Notes: generated by a model not told the origin, from the sequence alone. Shown: positions 20,983 to 32,578, numbered from the stretch's first letter. The stretch is DNA of 64,000 bases from Tenodera sinensis (GCA_030765045.1 CM060964.1:321974013-322038012); one strand, 5' to 3'. A program made the numbers and translations.

Positions 20983-21510
20983 TGAGACAGAATATTGACT
21001 AATAGAAAATCGTTCATGTAAATATTTTTGTAAGAGTGTGTAAATTTCTAATTCTTGTTTGGGTGTATCAGGGACTTATTTGTAATATTCAAAATAGCCA
21101 ATGTTTTCTTGTCACTTTGTGTTCAACCAATAAGAACTATTGCGCGGATGAATACAAAAGAATGGCGGTGTTGCGTCAGGGAGACGCCAGGGACTATTTT
21201 CATTAGCGTCTGTGTGCTCAAAATGAAAGGATGTGTTTTTTTTTTTGGTAGCGCGTGAACATGTAACTTTCACCCAAACTTTTATACAGTGTAGATTCTA
21301 CCAAACTGTGAAGATTGTTGATTAATTAATATGGTGCTAAAAGTGTAAATTAACGAATAAATATGTTGTGATAAAGGAACGTTGATTTATGCATTCCATT
21401 CTGTGACCTCGACCCTGTAGATAACCGCGTCTGCTACCACTATTTCATCATTCAGTAAGAACATTATCTCCGGTATGCTATGTAAAGACCTATTAATAAA
21501 AACCGCACCA
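20983..21510 (+). repeat. Gypsy 3' LTR
   Basis: 528 bp, nearly identical to 16378-16907. It is preceded by a purine-rich tract and followed by the AAAT target duplication. Confidence 0.92.
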
Positions 21511-21514
21511 AAAT

Positions 21515-21848
21515 AATGAAGCTATTAACAGTGAAGCAACAGGAATCTAGTTTTTACTTTAGATGTTTCAAGTTAGTTTCTAATTTGTCCTTATTTTAGA
21601 TTGATTTATTTATCAATTCAGAATATTCATTCAATTTAAGGTCCTGTAGTTTGTTTTGATATACTTTTTTGTATGGTTTATAGTGAACTTTATAGGTCTT
21701 ATATCCAGTGTATTTATACCAGTGGTGCATATCTTTAACCTTTTCTTTGAATTTTAGTACTTGTTAACTGAGTATCTTTCTTTTTTTCTTCTTCATTTTT
21801 TGTCAAATTTTTTCTTGATGAGGGGGCAGCAGACATTAAAATGTAATT
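21515..21848. repeat. Pre-insertion repeat flank and unassigned sequence
   Basis: 21515-21600 (GAAGCTATTAACAGTGAAGC, TTTCTAATTTGTCC) matches 25745-25900, a small palindromic repeat that the Gypsy entered. 21600-21848 shows nothing else. Confidence 0.5.
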
Positions 21849-22030
21849 AACCTCTTCAGGGATATGGACGTGAAATCACGTCCATTTAAAATGACGGATG
21901 AGCGATATGGGCATGTATACACGTCCTGTGCGTTTAAGCATTTAACCCTTATTTATCCCTTATCCAACTCAACTTATTTAATTTTCCCTTTATGAAACAT
22001 TTTAGTAAAGTCTAAGTAAAGTCATTGCAT
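21849..22030. mobile_element. Right end of the 4209-5243 piggyBac-like MITE family
   Basis: It starts TTAA|CCTCTTCAGGGATATGG and runs through AATTTTCCCTTTATGAAACA, matching the reverse of 5085-5247. The other end is missing. Confidence 0.75.
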
Positions 22031-22044
22031 AGAATGCAATTTGT

Positions 22045-22490
22045 AAAGCAATTGAACCTTATTTTGGCTTTTTCTTCTCTTCTAATGGACTGGTTTCAAC
22101 AAACGAAGTAGCGTTTTAAAGTCCCCTTCCATGGCTATCAGAATACAGTAGTTGACCTAGCTATATTAGTCTACGTGTAACAGTCAATTACTCTGAACCT
22201 TATTTTGGCCGTAATTTCTCTGTTAATGGGCCAATTTCAACAAGCAAGCCAGGATATTAAAGGCCTCGTCAAGAGCTTTCAGAAAACCTAAAGAAAGTTG
22301 ACTTAGCTATCTTAGTCTATGCATAACAATCACAATCACAATTAGTTTAAACCTTATTTTGGCCATAATTTCTCTGTTAATCGATTTCAGCAAACGAGCT
22401 AGCATTTTAAAGTCCTCTTCCAGGACTATCAGAATACAGTAAGAACGTTGACCTGCGTATATCAGTTTATATGTTACAGCTCGTCCCATC
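22045..22490. repeat. Three tandem copies of a ~150-bp unit
   Basis: Units start with AACCTTATTTTGGC at about 22047, 22196 and 22351 and share TTTCTCTGTTAATGG, TTTTAAAGTCC and CTATCAGAATACAGT. No coding. Confidence 0.7.
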
Positions 22491-22984
22491 TGTATGTTTG
22501 AAATAGAAATACAACGTATTACATTTTACGGCTTAAATGATGGTGCTTATGAAATATTTATGTGTATCTCTATCTCTCATGTATCTTGGAAGTGAATTAA
22601 CAATTGCAACAAAAATTTGTATTTAGGTAACATTTTGCTTTTCAAGTTTATCTCAATAAGTATCTTCTCTCAAAAATAAGATTTCACAAAAAGGGGGGAA
22701 AAACGCCGAGTGAAGCTTGGTCACCCCGGTATTATTTTTAATGTGTCTTCTGGAGTGTCACATTTCTTGGCATCTTCAATCAGTTCCAAATTGTATTTCA
22801 TTTTTATTGCTTCTGTAGGATTTATTTTTGTGTAGATTATTTTCACTACCTGACACGAGGTTAATTCATTCTTCAATACTGTGCATCATTAGAGAGAACC
22901 TTTCTAGAGTCTTAAAGTTAATTTAAAAATTTCTTTTCTTTCAGTTGTTAAAAGGTAGTCTGTAGTCTTCCTCTGCTACAATTA
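22491..22984. other. Unassigned AT-rich stretch
   Basis: Nothing recognised. One short phrase near 22690 (AAGGGGGGAAAAACGCC) stands out in composition only. Confidence 0.3.
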
Positions 22985-23285
22985 CAGTAATTAGAGGAAG
23001 TATTGTATTCCATCCAAAAATTCAATACCAGGATTTCACTGGAAATACATATCTTGGGAGTTCTTGAATCCAAAAAATAGCATTTTTAGAAAAAGATTGT
23101 GTGCATGTGTAAGAGGGAGAGAGAGGACAGCATAGCTCAAAAACAGAATTTTGGTTAAAAACCAAACATAGTATTCAAGTTCAGCATCTTCCAGGAACAA
23201 GCATGATAATTTTCAGGAAAATGCACCCACCCTAAACTGCCCTTCATATGGAAAATTTTGATTTTCTCAAAAATTACTTCACAAA
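22985..23285 (-). repeat. Repeat B, reversed 3' part
   Basis: It matches the complement of the 3' end seen at 30600-30900 (GTATTGTATTCCATCC, TTTCACTGGAAATACAT). Confidence 0.65.
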
Positions 23286-23387
23286 TTTTACTAAAATACT
23301 GTATTATAATGAATACATTTTCTTGGCCCCACAAAATAATTTAAGCATAGAGAAATTATTGTGCAACAAGTCAAAGGACCAAGTACC

Positions 23388-23970
23388 ACAACAAAAAATC
23401 TGATGCGTTGCACTCATATGACTTTCTCTACTCTTGTAGTAACCATTCTTACAAACTCTTATACGTATTATCTTCTTCATGTTAGTTGAGATAGACATTT
23501 GTACAAATTATCTTATTGATTATTTCCTTGTAGTTGCGAGGGGAATACTAGAATACAGAAGGCTTTGAGTGATAATCAGATCTTTTAAAGCTTTGAGATC
23601 CCGTTCTCTTTGCAGGCTTAACATATAAAAAAATGAACAATGTTCCATTTCACAAAAGCTTTAAGTTTTCTGAGACTGATACAAATAACAAGGAATATCC
23701 CCGAAATGATTCACTGTACAAAAAAAACAAAAAAAAATTTAGGCATAAATTGTGTCTTTTAGGGAGATCTACATTTTTTGTATATTAAGATTTTGTCTAT
23801 CTCTTACGGTTTACGAGTTATTCAAAAGTCATCCAGAGTAAACATGACTACACAGGCTGTAGCCAGAAAATTCAAAATATACATTTCATTTGTCATACAA
23901 ATATCTTAAGCATATGACATTTCAAAATCTTCATGTCGCATCCTTGAAAGACATTAAACTTAAATAACAA
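23388..23970 (+). repeat. Repeat B, 5' part
   Basis: It starts AAAAAATCTGATGCGTTGCA and follows the copies at 30053, 43765 and 55084 through AAATTCAAAATATACATTTC. Full copies are about 850 bp. No coding or terminal inverted repeat was recognised, so the class is unknown. Confidence 0.75.
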
Positions 23971-23974
23971 CTTT

Positions 23975-24697
23975 GGTAATTATTATTTATTTATGCCAAC
24001 AAACTTATTGTTGGTGTTTTTAAACACACAAGCCGTGTGTGGGCAAAGTTTGAGAGGTAGAACTGGAACTTAAAAATTCAATGCCACAACTGGGATTTGA
24101 ACCACAGACCTTCCGCTTACCGGGCGGTTGCTCTACCACTGAGCTATTGTGACAAACTGCCAGAATGACATTAAATTCTCAAACCAGTTCGTATTTCTCC
24201 TGGTAAACCACAAAGGCAGTCTCACATCAGAGACAAATTACCCCAATGGTGACTTACTATTGTAAGTACTTTATATACCAGGATTAAATAACCTTCAGAT
24301 GGTAATTATTATTTATTTATGCCAACAAACTTACTGTTGGGGTTTTTAAACACACAAGCCGTGTGTGGGCAAAGTTTGAGAGGTAGAACCGGAACTTAAA
24401 AATTCAATGCCACAACTGGGATATGAACCACAGACCTTCCGCTTACCGGGCGGCTGCTGTACCACTGAGCTATTGTGACAAACTGCCAGAATGGCATTAA
24501 ATTCTCAAACCAGTTCATATTTCTCCTGGTAAACCACAAAGGCAGTCTCACATCAGAGACATATTACCCCAATGGTGACTTACTATTGTAGGTACTTTAT
24601 ATACCAGGATTAAATAACCTTCAGATGGTAATTATTATTTATTTATGCCAAAAAACTTACTGTTGGGGTTTTTAAACACACAAGCCGTGTGTGGGCT
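23975..24697 (-). repeat. Head-to-tail SINE S1 array (2.2 units of 326 bp)
   Basis: GGTAATTATTATTTATTTAT begins at 23975, 24301 and 24627, an exact 326-bp spacing. Each full unit holds reverse-strand tRNA boxes (GGGATTTGAACCACAGACC; CTACCACTGAGCTATTGTG). Units differ at only a few positions, implying recent tandem duplication. Confidence 0.8.
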
Positions 24698-25171
24698 TTT
24701 TTTCTCTCCCGACCATACAATGAGAATGGAATTCCTAAGCCATCAGATAGTAGTCAGCTCCTAAAAGATGTGACTATTGCTTAAAGCCTACTGTATTCCC
24801 TTATTCCCCTGATACCTACAGGAAATATGCAATGACACAGGTTCTACAAACGTTATCTTCATTAACATGAAGTAGATTGAACGAGCATTTGTAAGAATAG
24901 TTTAAGCAAAGGTAGAGAAAGTCATGTGAGTGCAGCATATCAAATTTTTCATATTGAATAACAGCAACTATTTCAATTTCATGTTCTATAGGGGACTGAT
25001 AAAATAAGAACTGCAATTTAGGTATTGGAGTTCTTTTTACACCACCTTAATTGATCAAAGACATTATTGGTTTTTATAAGAATTGGTTCATTTTAAGATT
25101 AGCTGCAAGTAACATCAAACCATCATATGTAAGTTAATGCTTTCGTAATACTTGTTCTACTTTGTTGACAG
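24698..25171. other. Unassigned sequence with a reversed repeat B start
   Basis: 24885-24975 is the complement of the repeat B beginning. The rest shows nothing up to the acceptor GTTGACAG. Confidence 0.4.
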
Positions 25172-25264
25172 CTTATCTCTGTCATTCACACCACCTACCA
25201 GAAGCACAAGGAGATGTATACTAGAGCTGTTGTATCTTGTTTCAACCCATTTTTGATATATATG
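25172..25264 (+). CDS. GDE1: GDE1-type phosphodiesterase, internal exon
   Basis: A 93-bp, phase 0/0 exon between GTTGACAG and ATG|GTAAGT. It encodes LISVIHTTYQKHKEMYTRAV and VSCFNPFLIYM. This aligns with the human GDE1 stretch ending LYNNSVVCSF...VIYKM, the helix and strand after the D-x-K motif in the barrel. Both neighbouring exon phases are compatible. Too short to be found by length; support comes from position, phase and similarity. Confidence 0.85.
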
Positions 25265-26023
25265 GTAAGTATGCAGATGGCTGGTTTGACCAATGGATGC
25301 TAAATTTAAATAGAATGTTAAATTCATTTATCAACACTGAAGTTAACGCAAATTCTGTTTCATCAAACGTTGTTAGTTTTAACATTGTGTTAACATCACT
25401 ATACCCCTGTGTTAAGGCATTTAACATGTGTTATAAGTTGGAAAATAGCTGCTGCAAACCAAGGTATTGATGCCAGCTTGCCGTATTTGCCATTTTCAAT
25501 GGCTTTCATAATGGAAGAGAAACCATGCATCATAATAACTTTAAAAACTAGCGAGGGGAGATATTTTTAAGCCGATACAGACTGTCCAAAGCAGTCATTG
25601 GCATGGTATTATAGGAAACTAGTTCTACCCGGCATGTGTCGCAATGTTGCATTGCTATGTAAAATAAAAGTGTTTGGTTGTATAATCTGTTTATTGAAGA
25701 GCATTTTCTATTCAATTTTTATGTTCTAAATAATGTCATACATTAAATAAGGAAAATTGAAGCTATTAACAGTGAAGCAACTAGATTCTAAAGCAAGAAC
25801 AAATTAGAAACTAAAAACTTGTACAAAAAGATGGTGCAATATTCCTAAGATAAGTGAAGTTTTTAGTTTCTAATTTGTTCTTACTTTAGAATGTCATTCA
25901 TGTTTATTTATGTAGATTGTATGGACTGTTTGTAGAAGAGGTAGTAGAAAAAGAAGTATGATTGTGTTTCATAAAAGGAAAGTGAGCAGAGAAAACTATG
26001 TGAATGTAATGTGTTACATTTCT
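25265..26023. other. Intronic stretch with a small palindromic MITE
   Basis: 25780-25895 is an inverted repeat (CTAAAGCAAGAACAAATTAG against CTAATTTGTTCTTACTTTAG). 25915-26015 is a reversed repeat B fragment. The rest is unassigned. Confidence 0.5.
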
Positions 26024-26618
26024 ATTAGTACATTAAATAACAAAGCCTCTACAAAAAAGAAAGAACCTATCATATTCAGAAATAAAATACTCGCAGATGA
26101 TAAGAAAATTGAGTATACACATATAGAATACCTACTACCAAAGAAAAGAAAAAGGCTGAATCCATAAAAAAAAGGGAAATAAAAGAAGCATTTACAACAG
26201 ACCATTTGCACAAAATCTTTAATTCAACTTTTGAAATACAATAACTCCAAAGAGCTATTTCACAACTTAAAATTACATACAAGTCCAGGATTTGATAGAA
26301 TTACAGGAGAAATGATTAGACATTTTGGACCAAAAGTACAAAATATACTATTAAAGATATTTCATTTGATATGGAATTCAACTATACCAACAACCTAAAG
26401 AAAACCTATTATAATTCCAATACTCAAGTCAAATAAACCAGCAGGACAACTTGATACTTACAGACCAATTTCTCTTACTAGCAATTTAGCAGACTTGATG
26501 GAACGCATGATCTGCACTTGCCTTTCATGGTATCTTGAATCAAAACATTTATTCTCTCAAGCACAAGCTGGATTTCGAAAATATCATTCAACAGCGCAAG
26601 TACTCACTTTAACTCAAG
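26024..26618 (+). pseudogene. LINE reverse transcriptase, first part
   Basis: The plus strand gives FDRITGEMIRHFGPKVQNIL, LDTYRPISLTSNLADLMER and LFSQAQAGFRKYHSTAQVL, the RT block order of Jockey/R1-related LINEs. Stops occur (for example near 26398). The frame runs into the nested hAT element and resumes at 29159. Confidence 0.75.
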
Positions 26619-29158
26619 CAGTGGCGGCTCGTGGTCGGAAAATTAGGTGAAGAGTTAGTGGTAAAGAAAAGTATACATATATTTATAAAGATTATTTTAA
26701 TAATTGTACTGACCTATTGTTTGTACACAAAATCAATCCTTTGATGCTTTAAGGCTGCAAACTCATTAGTGATGTCTTCATAGAATGCCTGCATTTTTAT
26801 TAATTACACTAAAAGTTCTTTCTGAATCGAAATATTTGCTAAAGAAGAAAGTTTCGTTTGACATTGCATTCCTCGGGTATCTTTTTAGGTATCTTTTAGA
26901 TGAGAAAAGCTTCACTGTAGTAGAAGAGATTGACAGAATAAGGGAGAACAGTTTACAAGTATCCGGAATGATATTTCGTATTCCAGAATTTCGTAATACA
27001 AGGCTCGACATGTTCGAACACGCTCATCCTGAGAAAGGTAATTGTACTCTCATGAGAGGTGCAAAGCTGCCATTTTACTGACATTTTCAAACATAATTGA
27101 AAAATACTGTTCATTCCTCTTGTTTCTTAGCATTTCACAAATGGTTCTTATTGTTGATACGTGGTAGTTTACATCCAGTGACCTCTTCTGCAAAACATCA
27201 AACAATATATCTGTCAAACAAAATATGTCGTGAAACACTACAGCCAGAAACACAAATTCAACATTTTTCATGTCGTTCAGAAAGCCTCTGGCAAACAATG
27301 GAATTATCAGCCTGTTCACAGGAAACTATGGCTTTGAAAACCTCTTTCAACTTATCCCGGTCATCCACAATTACGCAACAATTTTGAGCTGGAGCTCCAG
27401 CAGAATGCTTGGAATGCGCAGTCCCGATACAGAAGTAATTGCATAGGTTTTCTTTGCCAAGTGATGGAAGAAGTTATGAATTCCAGTAATCAAAGAAAAA
27501 AATACACGAGTCATTTTTTTTCTAACTTAGTTTTAAGATTAGATTTAGATGATGTGCGAAACAGTGTACAAGTACTATGAAAGGAGCTTTTCCTTAATGT
27601 TTTTCTGGCATCCATTTAAATGGCCAGACATCACGCTTGCACCATCATAACACAGCTCTACTAATTTCTGCATGTAGCCAAATGGTTCCAAGATGTCCAA
27701 TAAAGTAAACAGTTTCTGAGCTTACATGGTAGAAACCTAAGAAACACTCCACAGCAGATCCTTCAGCATTAATGTACCTCACCATCATGAGCGTCAGCAG
27801 ATTTTTTTTTGGGGTTGGAGTGGGGGGAGGGGGCGCATGCTGGAAGTTGCCAAAAACTGTAGAAGATGAGTTATACTATTTGTTGCGGATCAGCATATTA
27901 ATTTATGCTAAATAAAAACTGTTCTTTACATCAACATTAAAGCAATAGTAATTGCTTGCACATTACATTTATTACTTTCCAAGGTGGCCCATGCTCACTA
28001 TTACAGAACACTGAGACACCTGTGTAATATCTGTCGTAGCATCTACCTGGACAGAAAAAAACATCAACAGTTTCCAATTCAGTTTTTACAAATGCATTGA
28101 TGAAGTTCGAAATAGAATCCAATAGTTCATTTTGTATACTTTTTGATTTGCCACTGAACACACTTTTTATCTTAGAATATTGGTTCTGTATTTGTATAGG
28201 ACTCCTAGATACCAGCAGCGCCAGCAGTTCCTTAAAATTTCCACAATTAATTGAGCCTGTTGTTTCATCATGACCTCAGAATGCTAAGTCTTGCTTGCTT
28301 AAATAGAGTACTGCAGACATCAAACTACACGAAAAGCCTGTTCAAACGTACATTTTCATTGAATTGCATGTTATACAGTCTAGCATTCTCCTTTAGTGCA
28401 TCTGAAATTGTATTTCGATTTCTTTCAAAAGTTTTCAAATTAACCTTGCATTTTGAATGCTCTACAGAATCTGAGTGTTTGTATAATGATCATGTTATAT
28501 TCAACAAAGCAGCAAATCCTTCTCTATTCCAAACATTGCTTTTATTGCTAAAAAGCAAGCATGGCCAACAAATCAAATTGTGCATTGTACACAAACCACG
28601 ATTGTTTAAAACTAGAATTGTAACATTTTCCTGAATGTTTCAGTTCTTTTGTATCACATACTTGTAGAGATTCTGTAGGGTGCCTACAATTTAAAACTTT
28701 CTTCTTATCTTCGTCTTTCCACTGTGAAAAAGGTGTTTCTAATAAAATATACAGTATATCATAAACAGAAGTCATGTTTAAAACATTACTGTACTAAACA
28801 CAAACGATAGACTGCTCCACCTGTTTCACAGCCAGGAAGCAGTGACGAGAAAGAGCTCGTCTACTTCACTACATGCCCCTCCACACAAACAAACTTAAGC
28901 AGGTGACGTCACGGTTGCTATAGCAGCCATGCTGTTCGCTTTGCCTCTCTGAGGTTGAACAGGAGAAAGCTCTTTCACTTCACTTCCAGTCCACGGTAAG
29001 AATGCGTGCTTGCTTCTACAAGATAACCACGCAGTACAGAAGTAGGTAATAAAAACCCACTTACCTGTGAAGATAAATATATTTTGAAAATATGTGTGGT
29101 AAGGTGTAAAAATTGGTGAAGTGCCACTTCACCTACTTCCCCTGAATAGCCGCCCGTG
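26619..29158 (-). mobile_element. hAT element nested in a LINE
   Basis: Ends are inverted: CAGTGGCGGCTCGTGG... and, reversed, CACGGGCGGCTATTCAGGGG, both reaching AGGTGAAG. The interior holds a decayed hAT transposase on the minus strand. The LINE frame continues on both sides (LTQA before, EEALGKKESVLAVLVDL after). An 8-bp target duplication is not evident, so either the end positions or the flanks have changed. Confidence 0.75.
26785..28775 (-). pseudogene. hAT transposase of the ZMYM1-like type, decayed
   Basis: Reading leftwards: TPFSQWKDEDKKKVLNCRHP (28700), a QSWFVYNAQFDLLAMLAF finger-like block, the NELLDSISNFINAFVKTELE region (28100), LCYDGASVMSGHLNGCQKNI with HCFAHH-like sequence (27650), then a C-terminal EMLRNKRNEQYFSIMFENV block (27130). 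These match the order in hAT transposases related to zinc finger MYM-type 1. Stops and shifts occur in every segment. 26785-27080 has an overlapping frame on the other strand that is not supported. Confidence 0.7.
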
Positions 29159-30052
29159 AAGAGGCTTTAGGGAAAAAAGAATCAGTCCTCGCAGTCCTCG
29201 TGGATCTCAAAAATGCCTATGACTCAGTCCCTCGTATGAAACTACTCCATAAAATGGCTAAGTTGGGAATTAATAATAAAATATTGAAACGGATTCATAA
29301 CTTTTTATCTCAGAGATTTAATGCAACTAAGTGTGAAAACAAATTATGAAAATTTAAACAAACTCATACAGGATTGCCCCAAGGCTCAGTTTCAAGTACT
29401 ACTTTGTTTAATAATTTCATAAATGATTTACCTTCACAACTGCACAAAATCACAAACTTAAGGTGTGCATTGTATGCCAATGACTTAGTAATGTGGATTC
29501 CTACAAGTAATAGGAAAATAAGCAACTTATCAACACCCATGAAGAACTTTCTGAATGGTGTATACGGAATGAAATGACTAAATATGCCAAAAACAAACTT
29601 CCAAATTTGTATTCGTCACACTGCACCAACTCTTTCACTTCTCTTTAATAGACAAAATATTACGTAAACAGAAAGTTATACATACCTAGGAGTTAAACTT
29701 GATTCTAAATTATCATGCACAAATCATATCAAATACTCTGCAGAAAAAGCTACAAAAAGACCTGCTGGCAGCAAATGGGGAAGTACAACAAACACCTTAA
29801 ATACTACATACAAAACGTATATAAAACCTATCCTTCTTTATGGTAGCAAAGCTACAATCACAGCTAACCAAACAAAAGTCAACCAGTTAGAAGTAATACA
29901 AAATCAAGTCCTCAGGCTTATTACGGGGGTGGGTTCAGAATTAACACATGCAACAGCTCTTCAAGTAGCTACTAAGAATATGTCACTGCAATATGAAAGA
30001 GAAAAACAAAGCCTACAAATAAAAGTTTTATTAACCAAATTAAGAACCTGCA
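29159..30052 (+). pseudogene. LINE reverse transcriptase, second part
   Basis: It resumes with SVLAVLVDLKNAYDSVPRMK, then HTGLPQGSVSSTTLFNNF and CALYANDLVMW (YADD replaced by YAND). The C-terminal block GSKWGSTTNTLNTTYKTYIK, then YGSKATITANQTKVNQLE and NQVLRLITG, matches Jockey-related LINEs. A copy of repeat B cuts it at 30053. 30903-31150 may contain the end of the same LINE, but I could not confirm it. Confidence 0.75.
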
Positions 30053-30902
30053 ACAAAAAAAATCTGATGTGTTGCACTCACATGAATTTCTCTACTCTTG
30101 TACTAACCATTCTTACAAACTCTTATTCCTATATCTTCTTTGTGTTAAGATAAACATTTGTACAAATTATTTTATTGCTTATTTCCTTGTTGTGCAAGGG
30201 GAATATTAGAATACAGTAGGCTTTGAGCGATAGTCAAATCTTTTAAAGCTTTGAGATTCTGTTCTCTTTGCACACTTAACATGCAAAACAAATGAACAAC
30301 GATGTTCCATTTCACGAAAGTTTTCTGAAACTCACACACATAACAAGGAACATCTCCGAAATGATTCACTCTACAAGAAAATTTATTGAGACATAAATTG
30401 TGTATTTTAGCAAGATCTACATTTTTTGTAGAATATGATTTGATCTATCTCTAACGGTTTACCAATTATGCAAAAGTTGTCCAGAGTAAATACGACTACA
30501 GGGCCTATAGCCAGAAAATTCAAGTTATACATTTCATTTATCATAAAAATATCTCAAACATATGACATTTTAATCAAAATCGTTGGAGCCATTTTCAAGA
30601 AAATCAAAATTTTCGAAAAAATTTTCATGTAAATGGTAGTTTAGGGTGGGGCTATTTTCTTCAAAATCTTCGTGTCGCATCCTTGAAAGACATTAAACTT
30701 AAATACCAACTTTGGTTTTTAACCGACTTTTCATTTTTGAGTTATGCTGTTCACAGACAGATACACAGACACACACGGACCTTTTTCTAAAAATGCTGTT
30801 TTTTTTATATTCAGTGGGTCTCAAAACATGTATTTCCGGTGAAATCTCGACATCAAAATTTTGGGTGGAATACAATACTTCCCCTACTTACCAGTAGAGG
30901 AA
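30053..30902 (+). repeat. Repeat B, near full-length copy
   Basis: About 850 bp from AAAATCTGATGTGTTGCACT to CCCCTACTTACCAGTAGAGG. It carries the phrase CACAGACACACACGGACC shared by all long copies. It is the best reference copy in this window. Confidence 0.75.
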
Positions 30903-31150
30903 GTAATACAACCTGCCTCCAGGGAAAAAATAGAAAAACTACATCTTCCCATATACCCACTCAGTCAACCAATCATTGATTACAAAGAAAATCTGTTGGA
31001 ATACATTACACTCAAAAAAATCTGTGGATAGTAAAATTCTGAATGGCAATGGCCAGTGGCCCAGGAATATAAGTAGTCTGCAACTGACAGAGAGCGATGT
31101 GATGCATAGACAAAAGTACATCAGAGCACGTACAGAAGGCATGCACTGTG

Positions 31151-31597
31151 GTCACCACCTTTTTGAAAGCTGCTGTTTGCAGTTATTTTTTATGTTAACA
31201 AGATAAAACTAATAATTTGCTGTAAAGCTTGATGAAATGCATGAGTTTTAACATTGTTAAACTTTTAATATAGTGTTAGCAAACATGATGTTAGAATCAA
31301 TAAATATAATAAATATTTGGAGACTAGGATTCACTTATCTTTGATGTAAGTTAAGTGGCACCAAACATGATTGAAAAATAAGGAAACCATGGTCTGCCTT
31401 TATATTCACAACTTATATAAAAAATAGGTGAAGCCTAGTCTCTAAATATTTATTTTATTTGTTGATTTATATTGCTTCACAGTTCATAGCTTCAGTGTTT
31501 TCATTGATGTTGGAATATTTTTAACCGTGGTTGTTGTAAAATGTAGATATTTGTTTAAAAATATTTGGAAATGTTCATAAACAATTTATTTTTGCAG
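31151..31597. repeat. Intronic stretch with a 140-bp MITE
   Basis: 31311-31450 has inverted ends AAATATTTGGAGACTAGG and, reversed, AAATATTTAGAGACTAGG. A related single end lies at 36430-36500. The acceptor TTATTTTTGCAG closes the stretch. Confidence 0.6.
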
Positions 31598-31827
31598 ATC
31601 CGACGAGGAGACCCAGGGATAACATGTTCTCTAGCTTGGAGGCCACAAATGTATCTAACAATTTCATACTCTGGACCAGATGGAGATGGACCCCCTCGGC
31701 ATGCAACACTGTGGCAGAATCTTATTGCCCGTGCGAAGGACATAATGTGTAAATGGGGTGTCTTCCATTTGTTTCATTATATGTGTGGTCTGTCAGCTTT
31801 ATTGCTTCATAAGGATGTAATAAATTC
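31598..31827 (+). CDS. GDE1: GDE1-type phosphodiesterase, internal exon
   Basis: A 230-bp exon after TTTTTGCAG, ending TC|GTAAGT with a split serine codon. It encodes ITCSLAWRPQMYLTISYSGP, GDGPPRHATLWQNLIARAKD, WGVFHLFHYMCGLSALLLHK and DVINS. This aligns along its length with the human GDE1 region from ITALTHRPW to MQKDFVSP. The hydrophobic HLFHYMCGLSALLL segment fits the buried or membrane-near part of this enzyme. Phase 2 joins exactly to the next exon. Confidence 0.92.
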
Positions 31828-32578
31828 GTAAGTGTACTTACAGATGTAAGGGGAAAAATATTATGGTATAATATAACAAAACTTTGTAAAATAGAGGTAT
31901 TTCAACTGGGGTTTGGTAGTGCAAATTGACTGTAAAATTTGTTGCTTGCCATCTCTCGCAATACATTCAATATAACCAGGTTACATTCCTTTGACACAAT
32001 ATGCCATTCTGTATTAGAATGCATATGAGACCGTACAAGGAGGGGTTCTTGAGCAACTGGCTATCATAGGCATGCAGTGTTGCCTAGCTCAGACATGCGT
32101 TTTTTTTAGCCCCAGCACTACAGCCCATGAAGAGCCATGCCTTACCACCCAGCCGCTGCGTCCCCCCCTTGGCCCACTACAGGCGTCATTGGTGGGGTGC
32201 AGTATTGGAGGGTGGTACGTGGTCAGCGTCCCAATCCCTCCCGGCCAGTTATGCGGTCTCCACGACCTGGGGCCGCTACTTTCCTATCAAGTAGCTATTT
32301 ATAACTATTTCTTCAGATTTGTGTTTTCGTCTGAAAATCTCACTGTTTGTGCTCACTTGCTTTTACCAAAAAAGACAAAAAAGCATAAGAAAATATCTTA
32401 TAAGAATTATTACACTTCAAACTTAAATTCTGTAGGCAAAAATGTTTAAAGTCTAGCAGCTGAGAATGGGACATAAAATATATATGCAGGGAGACCTTTT
32501 AAACATGGCTTTTAAAACCTGTGAGGGAAGGATGACAAATTTAAGTTAAAAGCTTCCAGTAATATGCCAAACAAAAAT
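31828..32578. mobile_element. Intronic stretch with a partial tRNA-type SINE (family S3)
   Basis: 32118-32300 matches 34570-34690 (CATGAAGAGCCA, CCCTCCCGGCCAGTTATGCG). The rest is unassigned. Confidence 0.5.

Larger units (their letters stand above)
16378..21510 (+). mobile_element. Gypsy-type LTR retrotransposon, Gag-retaining and pol-deleted
   Basis: Target duplication AAAT lies at 16374-16377 and 21511-21514. LTRs begin TGAGACAG and end CGCACCA. Inside are a TGG-starting primer site, a long Gag with one in-frame stop, 39 codons from the very end of pol, a 22-bp minisatellite and a purine-rich tract (AAAACAAAACAAGGGGCA) before the 3' LTR. Protease, RT, RNase H and most of integrase are missing. 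The flank (AAATAAGGAAAT, then GAAGCTATTAACAGTGAAGC) matches an unoccupied relative at 25745, confirming the borders. Confidence 0.9.
14480..25171 (+). other. GDE1: GDE1 intron of 10.7 kb
   Basis: Bounded by AGA|GTAAGT and GTTGACAG|CTT. It contains a hAT relic, a hairpin element, SINEs, a complete pol-deleted Gypsy element, tandem repeats and repeat B copies. All are described separately. Confidence 0.8.

Noticed and set aside
22045..24697. CRISPR-like arrays
   Set aside because: Repeat units are 150 and 326 bp with no unique spacers, in a eukaryotic genome.
26619..29158. 8-bp target duplication for the hAT element
   Set aside because: AACTCAAG and AAGAGGCT do not match, so no duplication is claimed.
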